The notes beneath the pieces were generated by a model. The model searched no databases. It saw only the letters and a list, made by a program, of their open reading frames with translations, and was not told where the DNA came from. This document shows positions 35,161 through 44,240 of a DNA stretch of 55,671 nucleotides, in pieces (the stretch's first letter is position 1; every line of letters starts with the position of its first letter). Source of the stretch: Planctomycetota bacterium (GTDB taxonomy: Bacteria; Planctomycetota; UBA8742; UBA2392); assembly GCA_003576915.1 (NCBI GenBank), contig QEVF01000034.1, forward strand, positions 1-55,671. The letters are read 5' to 3'. The position numbers were made by a program, and so were the translations under genes.

Positions 35161-35724
35161 ATGTCTTCGTCCATCCTGCTGGAACTGACGCGGCGCTACC
35201 TTGAGCCGCACCGCCACTACCACACCCTTGAGCACATCGCCCATATGCTCGAGGGTGCGGCCCTTGCCGCCAGAAGCGAAGGTCACGCCCTGGCCGACGA
35301 GCAGATCATGGCCGTCTGGTTCCATGACGCCGTCTATGACCCGCGCGCGCTGGACAATGAAGAGAAGAGCGCGGCCCTGGCCGTCGCCATGCTGCGCGCC
35401 GAGGGACGGGAGGAGGCCTTCATCTCGCGCGTGGAGCGCATCGTGCTTGACACAAAGCAGCACGTGCCGAGCATCCCTCTGAGTCATGCCGTCATCGACG
35501 CCGACCTCCAGACCCTGGCACTGCCCTGGGAGGGCTACCTGAAGATCGGCGCCCTGATCCGCCGCGAGTACGCCTTTGTGGATGACGCCCAGTGGCGTCA
35601 GGGCCGCGCCCGCTTCTTTTCACAGTGGCTCCAGCGCGAGCGCATCTACCACACGCCCTGGGGCCTGCAACTGGAGTCCCAGGCGCGCAGCAATCTGGCG
35701 CGCACCGTCGCGGGTGAGGCCTGA
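35161..35724 (+). CDS. HD-domain predicted metal-dependent phosphohydrolase
   Basis: A 187-residue protein of the HD hydrolase group. HYHTLEHIAHML gives His residues of the first helix, and AVWFHDAVYDP is the HD dyad that binds metal. YHT(L)EHI...WFHDAVY is typical of an uncharacterised family of small HD phosphohydrolases. The helical core continues to residue about 180. Members hydrolyse phosphate esters or nucleotides, but the substrate here cannot be stated. It lies 12 bases after the Ser/Thr kinase gene and ends before a shared terminator. Confidence 0.85.
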   Translation: MSSSILLELTRRYLEPHRHYHTLEHIAHMLEGAALAARSEGHALADEQIMAVWFHDAVYDPRALDNEEKSAALAVAMLRAEGREEAFISRVERIVLDTKQHVPSIPLSHAVIDADLQTLALPWEGYLKIGALIRREYAFVDDAQWRQGRARFFSQWLQRERIYHTPWGLQLESQARSNLARTVAGEA

Positions 35725-35752
35725 GCTTCAGTCACGAGCCCGAGTTAAACGA

Positions 35753-35778
35753 AAGCCCGCCGCAGACGCGGCGGGCTT
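35753..35778. terminator. bidirectional intrinsic terminator
   Basis: AAGCCCGCCGC and GCGGCGGGCTT form a perfect 11-bp stem around AGAC, with A's before and T's after the GC core. It lies between the convergent stops of the HD gene (35724) and the large lipoprotein gene (35797), serving both. Confidence 0.85.
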
Positions 35779-35796
35779 GAGGCCCTGCAAGCCGGG

Positions 35797-38700
35797 TTAC
35801 TCAAAGCGCAGGTCATCCATGTAGATCTGACGGGTGCCCGTGAACGTCGTGGGTTCCATGACGATCTCGATGCGGGTAATGCTTGCCATGTTGACGCCGG
35901 TGAAGGCCGAAAGAGGAATCTGGGCCTCCACGAAGCGGTTGTAGTAGGGCTGCGCGCCGTTGTAGTCCGGCAGGTAGGTGGTGTTGGGTGCCGCGCGATC
36001 CCAGATCGTCACCAGAGAGGTGGCGTTGGCGGAATCCGTCAGCCGCACACGCACCGTCACCCAGTCGTATCCTTCCGTCGAAGTCTGCCCCAGACGGAAG
36101 ATGACGCGTCGGCAGGCGTTGACGTCCTGGGCCGTGAAGTTCGTCTGGTAGGTGCAGTTGGTGCCGCTGGGAATGGTCATGATGTTGTGGCGGATGCCCA
36201 GCGACGCCATGTTGCCCAGGCTGGAGAAAATGGAGGCCTCCGAGCGCGAGCCGCCCGTGAAGCTGTTGCTGCCGCCGCGCAGGTTCGTGGCCGTGTTGGC
36301 GTCCTGGAAGTCATCAATCAGGATGCGTTCGGCCATGTTGCGCCAGCTGTTGATGCCGTAGTGGGCGCGGGTGGTGTCGCCGTTGGTCCACTTGTCGGCG
36401 AACAACACGCCATCGAGATAGCGGCCGTCGGCCTCCGAGTAGCGCTTGATGAACGCCGTCACCAGGTGCCACAGCCTCGCCTTCTGCTCCGGGGCCGTGA
36501 TGTAGGGCGAGCCGTCGTTGGCGTGGGCATCACCCGTCTGATTGTGGTTGGCGCCGAAGATCGTGACCTGCGTGGCCGGGCCCACACTGCGGTCACCGTA
36601 CTGGTCGGCAAACGGATACACCAGGTCGCCGTCACGCTCCGCCGCCAGAATCAGGGAGGGCAGGCGCGGCTGCAGCGTGGGGATGGCGCGGATGGCGAAG
36701 GTCCATGAGGTGGGGCTGCCGCCGGCGTCACTGCCGCTGAGGCCCGTAACGCCGGAGACGGTGTTGGTGTCATAGCGCAGATCAAAGGGCATGAAGTAGA
36801 TCATGCCGCGGGCCTTGTTGTTGAAGTTGCGGACGTGGCTGGCGTGTGTGGCGCCGCCGCCGCGCGAGTGTCCGCCGATGAAGACTTTCAGGGGGTCGAT
36901 CTTTCCGACAAAGGGGGCCGAGGAAGGCGCGGTCAGCGTGGCTGTGGAGGTATAGCCGGCCAGCATGGTGCCGGAGATGGTGCCGGTGGCGGCCTGGTTC
37001 AGCAGGAGCATGAAGTCCTGGGTGGCTTCCTGGAACGCGCCGCCGGACTGCATGCCCGCCGTGTAGTAGCCTGAGTCATAGGTGCTGTAGGGCGAGCGAT
37101 AGGTGGCGGTGGCGGGCGTCGAGCTGGGGGCATAGAAGCTGAAGGCATCTTCCACGCTGACGGTGATGATGCCGTAGCTGGCCAGGTGCGCCCCGAGGCT
37201 GTTGTACTCGCGGAAGTGGAAGCCGCGCCCGCGGTGCATAACGAAGAGCGGCGCGGGGGTGGTGATGGTGGAGAGGTCGGGCGCCCAGATGCGCGCGGTG
37301 GTCTGGCGCGTGACGCCGTCGTAGGTGGAGGTGGTGCTGTAAAGGATGTCGAGGTAGGCCGTGGTCACCGGGGTGGCGCCGGTGGAAGGCAGGATGGTGA
37401 AGTTCTGCACGGCGAAGGTGCCGGTGTTGCGGAAGTTGGGCGCGGTGGCCGGAATCTCAGTTTCGGTGGCGCTGAAGACGTCAAGCTGGCAGCGCAGGGG
37501 CTGGGCGGTGGTGCCGCCCGTCTGGCGCGCATAAATGGTGAACTGGTACGAACCCGCGGTGCTGGGCACGCCGTTGATGGTGCCGTTGGCGCCGTCGAGC
37601 GAGAGGCCGGGGGGCAGGGTGCCGGAGAGCACGCCAAACGTGCCCGCCGTTCCCGTGGTGGTGCCGGCCAGCGCAAAGGAACCCCAGGGCCGGTCTGCCG
37701 TGGGATTGCCCACCAGGCTGTCAGAGTAGTTTGAACCCACGCGCACGGACTTCAGCACCACAAAGGGGCCAGGCTGGTCCACCAGGGTGTAGGAGATGAC
37801 GTCAATGTCGATGGTCACCGTCGTGGGCGTGTGGGCCGGAGTCGCAAAGGTGCCTTCAAGGCGGTAGCCGCCGGCCGTGCCGATGGGCGAAGGAGTCACC
37901 TGGGCGGTTCCGCCTGAGAATGCCGCGGTGCTGGACTGCACGACGGCGGCCGTGGTGCGGTTGACCACCTGCCAGCTCAGCGACGAAATGGCGCCGGTGA
38001 ACAGGTTGTTGAGCGCGTCGCGCACCTGGAAGTTGAAGGGGCTCCAGGCGCTGTTGATGACGACGGCCGTGGCGCCCGTCGCCGACACCGAGAAGTTGTA
38101 AAGGAACGTGATCGGGTTAGTCGTGACGCTGCTGGCCTCCGTCGAGCTGAGGGTGAAGGTGGCCGGCCCCGCGTTGTTGTAGCGCGCGCCGTTGATGGTC
38201 ACCGTGCTGCCGGAACTGGCGGCGCTGGTGGTGCCGCTGAGCGTGCCGCCGCCGGACGCCACCGTGAGAGAGACCGTGATGGCCGGCGAAATGGCCACGG
38301 GCGTGCCGCTGGTGGCGCTGTTGATGGTGGCGCTCACCGAAAAGTTGCCGTTAACCAGGGGCGAGGCAGAGACGGTGGGGTTGGCCAGCACGAGGGAATC
38401 AAACGTGATCGTGCCCGAGGTGACCGTGCTGAAGCCCGGTGAAGAAGCCAGCAGCGAAATGGTCTCGTTCACGGAATAGCTCAGGCCCGAAAACACGGCG
38501 GAGCTGGAACCCGAAATCGTCTGCATCAGCGTGCCGCTGAGCGTGCCGCTGCCCGTGCTGGGGTTGCGCGCCACCGTGACATCGACGGGATAGGAAGGAA
38601 CGACGGGCGCGAGCGTGCCGGGGTCCACCGTGCTGACGGCGACGGTGAACGTGCGCGGACGATACACCGTAGCGGACGGAATGGCGGTAAAGCGCAGATC

Positions 38701-39174
38701 CATCTGCGCGCCCACGTTGAAGGAAGCCGAGATGCCCGCCGCCGTGGCCTTGGGCCCGTTGACGGAAAGCGTGTAGGAGCCGACGGTGTCCAGCACCACG
38801 TTATTGAACGTCAGGGTCGAAGTGCCGTTGCCGGCCGACACGAAGCTTCCCACAAGGTTGCCGGGGCCCGAGGCCTTTGTCAGGGTCAGCGTCTCCACGC
38901 CGGACACGCTCATGGGCGTGCTGGTGCCGGGCACCAGGAAGTTCACGGTCACGGCAAAGGCGCGGTTGACCTGAATGCCGTTGACCGGCAGGGCGACGAC
39001 CTGGATATCGTAGGGCTGCTGCACCACCGTGCCGCCGCCGCCGCCAAAGCCGGTGAAGACACTGCCGCTGCCCGTGCCGCCGCCGTCACAGGAGACGCCG
39101 TAGAGAGCCACACCTGCCACCGCCGCCAGCAACATCAACGCGCTCAGGGCGCGGGAAACTGACCTGGAATTCAT
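35797..39174 (-). CDS. very large exported protein with Ig-like repeats and an alpha/beta hydrolase domain
   Basis: A 1,125-residue protein. The N-terminal signal ends in GVSCDGGG, a lipoprotein-like site (non-ideal -3 residue). Repeated Ser/Thr/Gly-rich beta domains follow (about 60-560), some of the Ig-like putative-domain type (SGTLPPGLSLDGANGTINGV). The region about 600-960 is an alpha/beta hydrolase: nucleophile Ser770 in FIGGHSRGGGATHAS, then LILAAERDGDLVYPF (probable acid) and FGANHNQTGDAH (probable His). This layout resembles secreted dienelactone-hydrolase, cutinase or polyester-hydrolase relatives. A C-terminal beta module (about 985-1125, ILIDDFQD...MDDLRFE) looks carbohydrate-binding. 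Probably a surface esterase; substrate unknown. Confidence 0.82.
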   Translation of the reverse strand: MNSRSVSRALSALMLLAAVAGVALYGVSCDGGGTGSGSVFTGFGGGGGTVVQQPYDIQVVALPVNGIQVNRAFAVTVNFLVPGTSTPMSVSGVETLTLTKASGPGNLVGSFVSAGNGTSTLTFNNVVLDTVGSYTLSVNGPKATAAGISASFNVGAQMDLRFTAIPSATVYRPRTFTVAVSTVDPGTLAPVVPSYPVDVTVARNPSTGSGTLSGTLMQTISGSSSAVFSGLSYSVNETISLLASSPGFSTVTSGTITFDSLVLANPTVSASPLVNGNFSVSATINSATSGTPVAISPAITVSLTVASGGGTLSGTTSAASSGSTVTINGARYNNAGPATFTLSSTEASSVTTNPITFLYNFSVSATGATAVVINSAWSPFNFQVRDALNNLFTGAISSLSWQVVNRTTAAVVQSSTAAFSGGTAQVTPSPIGTAGGYRLEGTFATPAHTPTTVTIDIDVISYTLVDQPGPFVVLKSVRVGSNYSDSLVGNPTADRPWGSFALAGTTTGTAGTFGVLSGTLPPGLSLDGANGTINGVPSTAGSYQFTIYARQTGGTTAQPLRCQLDVFSATETEIPATAPNFRNTGTFAVQNFTILPSTGATPVTTAYLDILYSTTSTYDGVTRQTTARIWAPDLSTITTPAPLFVMHRGRGFHFREYNSLGAHLASYGIITVSVEDAFSFYAPSSTPATATYRSPYSTYDSGYYTAGMQSGGAFQEATQDFMLLLNQAATGTISGTMLAGYTSTATLTAPSSAPFVGKIDPLKVFIGGHSRGGGATHASHVRNFNNKARGMIYFMPFDLRYDTNTVSGVTGLSGSDAGGSPTSWTFAIRAIPTLQPRLPSLILAAERDGDLVYPFADQYGDRSVGPATQVTIFGANHNQTGDAHANDGSPYITAPEQKARLWHLVTAFIKRYSEADGRYLDGVLFADKWTNGDTTRAHYGINSWRNMAERILIDDFQDANTATNLRGGSNSFTGGSRSEASIFSSLGNMASLGIRHNIMTIPSGTNCTYQTNFTAQDVNACRRVIFRLGQTSTEGYDWVTVRVRLTDSANATSLVTIWDRAAPNTTYLPDYNGAQPYYNRFVEAQIPLSAFTGVNMASITRIEIVMEPTTFTGTRQIYMDDLRFE

Positions 39175-39216
39175 GGGGCTTCCTCAGGGGTACTGTTGGG
39201 TTGTGTGAGCCAGGCG

Positions 39217-39756
39217 CTAGGCGCCCAGCAGGTACCATGCGCCGTCGACGCGAACGAGCAGGATGAAAATTTCTCCCGCGTTGCCGCCCACGTTGAACGT
39301 GACACGGGCCCGGTCTCCCGCTTCGTCGATGCGGGCCGGTTCCGCGCGGTGCGCCGCTTCCAGCTTGTCCCAGAGCTCGGGGTGCCAGAGGTACTGGCGC
39401 CAGCCCGCCTGGAGATCGTCCTGGGTCAGCTCCGTCCGCCCGGCCAGGCTTTCGAGGGTGCGGGCCAGCCAGGCGTTGTCGCCCCGCGCGCGCGCAGCGA
39501 AGATGCCCTCAATGAGGCCCTGAGGCGTGGCGTTGGTCATGGGAAAAGTGGTGTCTTCGGCCTTGGGCGAAGGCTCGCCCAGAGGCTTGAGTACCTCCGG
39601 GGCCGGGGCCCCTTCCTTGGGCAGGGCCGACTTGTCCGGCAGCACCGGCTGTCGTCTCTGTGTGACGATGTCCTGACTGTCGGACGCCAAAACTCCCGCA
39701 ACGCCGCCACAAAGGACGCACATCGCGGCCACTGAAAAGATCAGTGCCTTGCGCAT
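39217..39756 (-). CDS. exported hypothetical protein
   Basis: A 179-residue protein. The signal peptide is MRKALIFSVAAMCVLCGGVAG (to about residue 25). A Pro-rich linker (about 38-70) leads to a compact domain from about 75. It begins TPQGLIEGIFAARARGDNAWLARTLE and ends with beta strands RVTFNVGG and FILLVRVDGAWYLLGA. The helix-then-sheet order and the final W-Y-L strand resemble the NTF2-like (SnoaL) fold used for small-molecule binding, but this is structural impression only. The ATG at 39756 begins the signal; a frame 11 codons longer lacks one. It precedes the large lipoprotein gene by about 40 bases and may share its transcript. Confidence 0.65.
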   Translation of the reverse strand: MRKALIFSVAAMCVLCGGVAGVLASDSQDIVTQRRQPVLPDKSALPKEGAPAPEVLKPLGEPSPKAEDTTFPMTNATPQGLIEGIFAARARGDNAWLARTLESLAGRTELTQDDLQAGWRQYLWHPELWDKLEAAHRAEPARIDEAGDRARVTFNVGGNAGEIFILLVRVDGAWYLLGA

Positions 39757-39969
39757 AGTGTTCTCCGCGTTCGGCCAGCCCCCAAGCAAGTCAAACGCCA
39801 GCTAAGGATGTATGTAGTATGCGACAAGTTTGGCTTCAGCCGTACAGCATGGCAAGAGCCAAGGGCCGAAAGTTCATACCTGCAGGGTTCATGCAGGCAG
39901 CCCTGCGTCAGGAGATGTTGCCTTGAGAACTCGCTACTATGCAGGCTGAGTCAGGGGTGTGTAGGCACC
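39757..39969. other. intergenic stretch with lower GC
   Basis: About 210 bases between two minus-strand genes. It holds a small hairpin, CCTGCA/TGCAGG around GGGTTCA (39879-39897), beyond the 39970 stop on that strand; no clear terminator T-run or open frame is seen. Confidence 0.4.
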
Positions 39970-41694
39970 CTATCTGTCATCGCGGATCACAAGGTCCGAG
40001 ACGTCCTCGTTGAGGATGCACTTGGCATCGGCGTCAAAGATGATCTTGATGTTCCGACCTGGCGAACCGTTTCTGGCGTTGATGCGTAACAGGTATTCGC
40101 GCACAGGTAGTTGGTCAAAGATGATCTGGTCCCTCTTGACCCTCTTTTCAATGGCGATGATGCCTCGGGCGTTGGGGTGCATCAGCCAGATGTAGTAGTC
40201 GTAGTCCGGATTACGGTTGATGAGGTTCAGCTCAATGCGCCCCTTTGCCGGCTGCATCGTCACTTCACCGAGATCTGTTGTTTCGCCCGACCTTATGACC
40301 GCTTTGTGTACCTCAACCTCATGGCCGAACGACTCGAGGAACACGGTGACCTCGCCGGGGGGCATCCCTTCCAACTCGGCGACTCCAGAGTAGCCGGCCG
40401 AGGCGCCGAACCCGAAGGCGCGTACCACCTCCTGCTCCGTTCTATAGTTTCGCCGATGATGCCAGTCCGGATAGGCGGTCTTGCGCAAATGCATCACCGA
40501 ATTGGGCAGGGGACTGCCACCGGTGTCAACAAATCGGGCGCGCAATCTCCCTGCCACCGCGGCAGTGGCGTCGAACTCGTATGTCTTCCCTAGTTCCAGT
40601 TCGAAAAAAGGGCTTCGCCACACACCGGACCGCCCCGAGACTTGAACAACGTACTCACCGCCGGTATTGATGGCCCGTACCGTGTGCCATGTCTCGCCGC
40701 CCAGCGATTTGCCCTCGACCATGGGCGAGCCGTTGGCGCTGAACACAATGCAATCAACTGACTCGTCCCTTTCCCAACCGTTCAGGTGAACGATGATGTT
40801 GATCTGGTGGGGATCGGCGTCGATAACAAGCTTCCGGTAAGCGGGAATGTCGGGGAATCGGAATCGCCATTGAGGGAAGGCATTGAACCCCACCCTGTTG
40901 TGTTGGGCGCCCACCTGCACTTCAGCAACGCCGTTCGGCAAGTCGACGCTGATATCCTGGCCTGCAGCCAATAGTTGGCGACTCATGCTTGAATCAACGC
41001 CTTTGCCCGAAAACGAAATCCCGGCCTCACCCTCGAAGGGCTGTCCGTCGGCATAAACTATCGTGAAGGCGATACAATTCGAGACGCGCAGCACCACCGC
41101 GATGTCGCGGTCCTCTCCCAGAACGTGATAGGCGCACTCATTGGGTGCGAGCGAACCACCTGTATCGCCCGGTGAACTGAAAGCCAGCCCGGGGTTGACA
41201 GGGCACAGCAAAATCGCAGCCATGGTTGACGCTTCGCCGCAAATCTCAAATGTTCCCGCCTGCGAGGAAACACCCTCAAGTGTGCAGCGCTCAGCGGGTT
41301 TGCCGCGTTGTTCCACTGGAAGATCAAGTTGGCCGACCTGCCCCGCCATGTCGAAAATCGTGTAGCGGAACCTCCAGTGCATTACAGCCCCGCCTGCCTC
41401 GTCTTGAAAGCGCAGCACCACGCGTCGCCTGTTGAGCGCGGGCATCGGTTGATCTGGCAGTGGTTCCGGCGAAGATGCGGCCGACTTCCCCTCTTCCTTC
41501 GCGGACATCCCCCAAGCTACTGGTCGATTGTCCACCGGGTGGCGGTGCGCACTCTCACCTTCATTTGCCAAGCCGCGCGTCTCGCGGTCCGAAGACATTG
41601 ACCATGGAACGAGCCACGCCGCGGCCAGCAAAGTCAGCAACAGCGCGCCCATCGAGATGGCGATCGACTTCCTGTGCAGTCTGAGGACACTCAC
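39970..41694 (-). CDS. membrane-anchored protein with carboxypeptidase-regulatory-like domains
   Basis: A 574-residue protein. One N-terminal membrane helix (about 12-32, ISMGALLLTLLAAAWLV) is followed by a linker and then several beta-sandwich regions. A late unit (about 375-470) shows the CarboxypepD_reg-like pattern GRLRARFVDTGGSPLPN...GVAELEGMPPGEVTVFL, as in the 1,109-residue protein at 23-27 kb. Codon usage and GC are lower than in the flanking genes, with more A/T third positions. The preceding gene on this strand ends 13 bases upstream, so they form one transcript. Function unknown; likely a periplasmic or surface partner of that exported product. Confidence 0.75.
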   Translation of the reverse strand: MSVLRLHRKSIAISMGALLLTLLAAAWLVPWSMSSDRETRGLANEGESAHRHPVDNRPVAWGMSAKEEGKSAASSPEPLPDQPMPALNRRRVVLRFQDEAGGAVMHWRFRYTIFDMAGQVGQLDLPVEQRGKPAERCTLEGVSSQAGTFEICGEASTMAAILLCPVNPGLAFSSPGDTGGSLAPNECAYHVLGEDRDIAVVLRVSNCIAFTIVYADGQPFEGEAGISFSGKGVDSSMSRQLLAAGQDISVDLPNGVAEVQVGAQHNRVGFNAFPQWRFRFPDIPAYRKLVIDADPHQINIIVHLNGWERDESVDCIVFSANGSPMVEGKSLGGETWHTVRAINTGGEYVVQVSGRSGVWRSPFFELELGKTYEFDATAAVAGRLRARFVDTGGSPLPNSVMHLRKTAYPDWHHRRNYRTEQEVVRAFGFGASAGYSGVAELEGMPPGEVTVFLESFGHEVEVHKAVIRSGETTDLGEVTMQPAKGRIELNLINRNPDYDYYIWLMHPNARGIIAIEKRVKRDQIIFDQLPVREYLLRINARNGSPGRNIKIIFDADAKCILNEDVSDLVIRDDR

Positions 41695-41707
41695 GCTGAC
41701 CCCTCAG

Positions 41708-42445
41708 CTAGTCCAGCGAAATCGTCATAAAGGGCGTCCCGTTGTCCATGGCTACGATGGTAGCGACGATGTCCTCTTCAACGTAGGCATCCGCATGAAG
41801 CGTAACCTCGGCACGGCTTGTAACCACGCTTCCGTTCGTGCTGACCATCAGCTTGAACCTGCACTCCGTGCCCGTGCAGGTCCAGTTTATCTGGGTGAAC
41901 TTGTTGGGTTCGGTCGCGCTTCCCGGGTCACCGCTGACCTGTCCGTAGGCACTGAGGAACGAGTTCGGGGGCCTGATCGTACAATTGGGCTTGGCTTCAC
42001 GAACGTAACTTTGACCACTGACTGTTGATTGGAAGTTGATCTTGGCGTTGGCGTTGCAACTGTAGGTTCCGCTTCCTGCCGTGTAATTCTGTGCCCAAGC
42101 CGTTGCGCGAACTTTCCCTGCCACCGTCACGTTCCAGCTCGGGCTTGAAGCACCCGTGATCGTTCCACGCCATTCCGCCTGCTCCCAGGCCATTGCGCCC
42201 CCGCTCTCCTCCTGTGCCAAGCCGCCACCGTTGAAGAGGGTGTAACCGGTTATCGAAGCCTCAGTTACAGAGTCTGTAGCGTCCACGACTCGCGACCAGG
42301 AGTCTGTACCCCAAGTCTGCTGGCCCGGGCCAGTCGGACCCATGCTCCATGTGGGATACCCCGGATCCTCCACTGCATCCGGCGCGGCAGTCACCGCCGG
42401 ACCCATCAAGATGGCCAACGCCAGCAGTACCTTAAGCAGTTTCAT
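41708..42445 (-). CDS. exported hypothetical protein, first gene of a two-gene unit
   Basis: A 245-residue exported protein. The signal peptide MKLLKVLLALAILMGPAVTA (1-20) is textbook. The mature part is rich in Trp, Ser, Thr, Asn and Gly, with alternating beta strands and four Cys (YSCNAN, PNCTI, WTCTGTEC) that may form disulfides. No family can be named. AGGAAAGGG lies six bases before the ATG. The promoter region carries a 15-base G tract on this strand, which may make expression variable. The gene for the membrane-anchored 574-residue protein follows after 13 bases. Confidence 0.7.
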   Translation of the reverse strand: MKLLKVLLALAILMGPAVTAAPDAVEDPGYPTWSMGPTGPGQQTWGTDSWSRVVDATDSVTEASITGYTLFNGGGLAQEESGGAMAWEQAEWRGTITGASSPSWNVTVAGKVRATAWAQNYTAGSGTYSCNANAKINFQSTVSGQSYVREAKPNCTIRPPNSFLSAYGQVSGDPGSATEPNKFTQINWTCTGTECRFKLMVSTNGSVVTSRAEVTLHADAYVEEDIVATIVAMDNGTPFMTISLD

Positions 42446-42487
42446 GTTGTCCCTTTCCTGGGGATGGAAGTTGAAGTCGACATCTGG

Positions 42488-42515
42488 AGTCTAGCCCGCC
42501 CCCCCCCCCCCCCAA
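42488..42515 (-). promoter_or_regulatory. possible phase-variable promoter with a 15-base homopolymer spacer
   Basis: Fifteen consecutive C (42499-42513; G on the minus strand) lie upstream of the 245-residue protein gene. On that strand a TTGGGG -35-like hexamer (42510-42515), a 16-base spacer made mostly of the tract, and a TAGACT -10-like hexamer (42488-42493) are followed by a 36-base leader with a good Shine-Dalgarno. Changes in tract length would alter the spacer. An assembly artefact is possible. Confidence 0.4.
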
Positions 42516-42640
42516 GTCCAATGTCACTTTCGTTTTCTAGCAATGCAAATTCTGTACGACGTGTGCATATTGTGCATTTCCTGCATGGGGACGTTCCACG
42601 TCTAGCGCAACGCACATGCCTTTATACCCTTGCCCCCCTT

Positions 42641-44236
42641 ATGGCCGATCAACCCGCGCGCGTCCGCATTGCCCCCTCCCCCACAGGCGACCCCCACGTG
42701 GGCACCGCCTATATGGCCCTTTTCAACAAAGCCCTGGCCGACAAGACCCGCGGCCAGTTCCTCCTCCGCATCGAGGACACCGACCGCACCCGCTACGTGG
42801 CCGACAGCGAGAAGCAGATCTTCGAGTCCCTGCGATGGTTGGGCCTGAACTACGACGAGGGCCCTGACGTCGGCGGGCCCGTGGGCCCCTATCGCCAGAG
42901 CGAGCGCCTGCCCCTGTATAAGGAAGCCGCCGGACAGCTCGTCGCATCGGGCAAGGCCTACAAGTGCTTCTGCACCAACGAACGCCTCGAGGCCCTGCGC
43001 AAGATCCAGCAGGCTGAAAAATCCAAACATCAGGGCTACGACGGGCTCTGCCGGTCCCTCACCCCCGATGAAGTGGCCCGCAACGAGCGCGAGGGCAAGC
43101 CCTATGTCATCCGCCTCAAGATGCCGCGCGAGGGCGACATCGTGGTCGCGGACAAGTTCCGCGGCAGCGTGAGCTTTCCCGCCAGCGACCAGCAGGATGC
43201 CGTGCTGCTCAAGTCTGACGGATTCCCCACCTACCACCTGGCCAACATCGTCGATGATCACGCCATGGGCATCACCCATGTGATCCGCGCCGAGGAATGG
43301 ATCGCGTCCTTGCCCCTGCACCACGAGCTGTACAAGGCCTTTGGCTGGCAGGAGCCCGTTTTTGCCCACATGCCGCTGCTGCGCAACAAGGACAAGAGCA
43401 AGATTTCCAAGCGCAAGAACCCCACGAGCCTGCTCTGGTACCGCGACGCCGGCTTCCTGCCCGAAGCGCTGGTGAACTTCCTCTCGCTCATGGGCTTTTC
43501 CATGCCCAATGACGTCGAGATCTTCAGCTACGACAGCTTCCTGTCCGAGTTCTCGCTCGACAAGGTCAACCTCGGGGGGCCCGTCTTCAACCTTGAGAAG
43601 CTGCTTTGGCTCAACGGCGAATACCTCAGGCGTCTAGCGCCCGAGGCCCTGGCCGAGCGTATTTACAGCCACGTCAAGCTGCTCATGGGGCGCGAGCGGG
43701 AATTCGCCGACGTGCCCGAGGAAGAGCAACCCAAGGACACCTTCCTCAAGGACTTCGAACAAAAGCGCCGCCGCTGGAGCCGCCGCCTCGCCGAGCTGGC
43801 CCCCGTTCTCATGCGCGCCTACGAACACCAGCGCGGCATGTTTCTCAGCGTCATGCCCCTGGTGACAGAGCGCCTGCACACTCTCTGCGAGGCCGCGGAC
43901 TACCTGCCCATGTTCTTCGTCAGCGATTTCGACCTCAAGCCCGAGGACTTCGCCGGCAAGAAAACATCCCCGGCCGATGCCAAGAAGGCCCTGGTGGCCA
44001 TGCGCGAGATTGTAGGCCGCCTCGACTTCGCCCACAGCGGCGCCAAGGAAACCCTCGACGCCGAGGGCCGCACCCGCGCCGAAGGCCTGGGGCTGAAGGT
44101 GGGAGACTTCTTTGCACCGGCCCGCGTGGCCATCACCGGCGCCAGGGTCAGCCCGCCTTTGATCGAAAGCATGATTGTGCTGGGCCCCAGCGAAACCCTG
44201 CGCCGTCTGGATCGCGCGATTGCCCTACTGCCCTGA
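42641..44236 (+). CDS. gltX: glutamyl-tRNA synthetase
   Basis: GltX (class I) charges tRNA-Glu, and in organisms lacking glutaminyl-tRNA synthetase also tRNA-Gln. The 531-residue protein has the HIGH-like APSPTGDPHVGTAYMALFN, LRIEDTDRTRYV, and the KMSKS-like SKISKRKN. Length is slightly over the 470-500 norm, the excess lying between about 330 and 420. The ATG at 42641 is chosen because family homology begins there. No Shine-Dalgarno precedes it; TATACC lies 12 bases upstream, so the leader may be only about six bases. The next gene starts four bases after the stop. Whether it is the discriminating type cannot be told by eye. Confidence 0.95.
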   Translation: MADQPARVRIAPSPTGDPHVGTAYMALFNKALADKTRGQFLLRIEDTDRTRYVADSEKQIFESLRWLGLNYDEGPDVGGPVGPYRQSERLPLYKEAAGQLVASGKAYKCFCTNERLEALRKIQQAEKSKHQGYDGLCRSLTPDEVARNEREGKPYVIRLKMPREGDIVVADKFRGSVSFPASDQQDAVLLKSDGFPTYHLANIVDDHAMGITHVIRAEEWIASLPLHHELYKAFGWQEPVFAHMPLLRNKDKSKISKRKNPTSLLWYRDAGFLPEALVNFLSLMGFSMPNDVEIFSYDSFLSEFSLDKVNLGGPVFNLEKLLWLNGEYLRRLAPEALAERIYSHVKLLMGREREFADVPEEEQPKDTFLKDFEQKRRRWSRRLAELAPVLMRAYEHQRGMFLSVMPLVTERLHTLCEAADYLPMFFVSDFDLKPEDFAGKKTSPADAKKALVAMREIVGRLDFAHSGAKETLDAEGRTRAEGLGLKVGDFFAPARVAITGARVSPPLIESMIVLGPSETLRRLDRAIALLP

Positions 44237-44240
44237 AACC

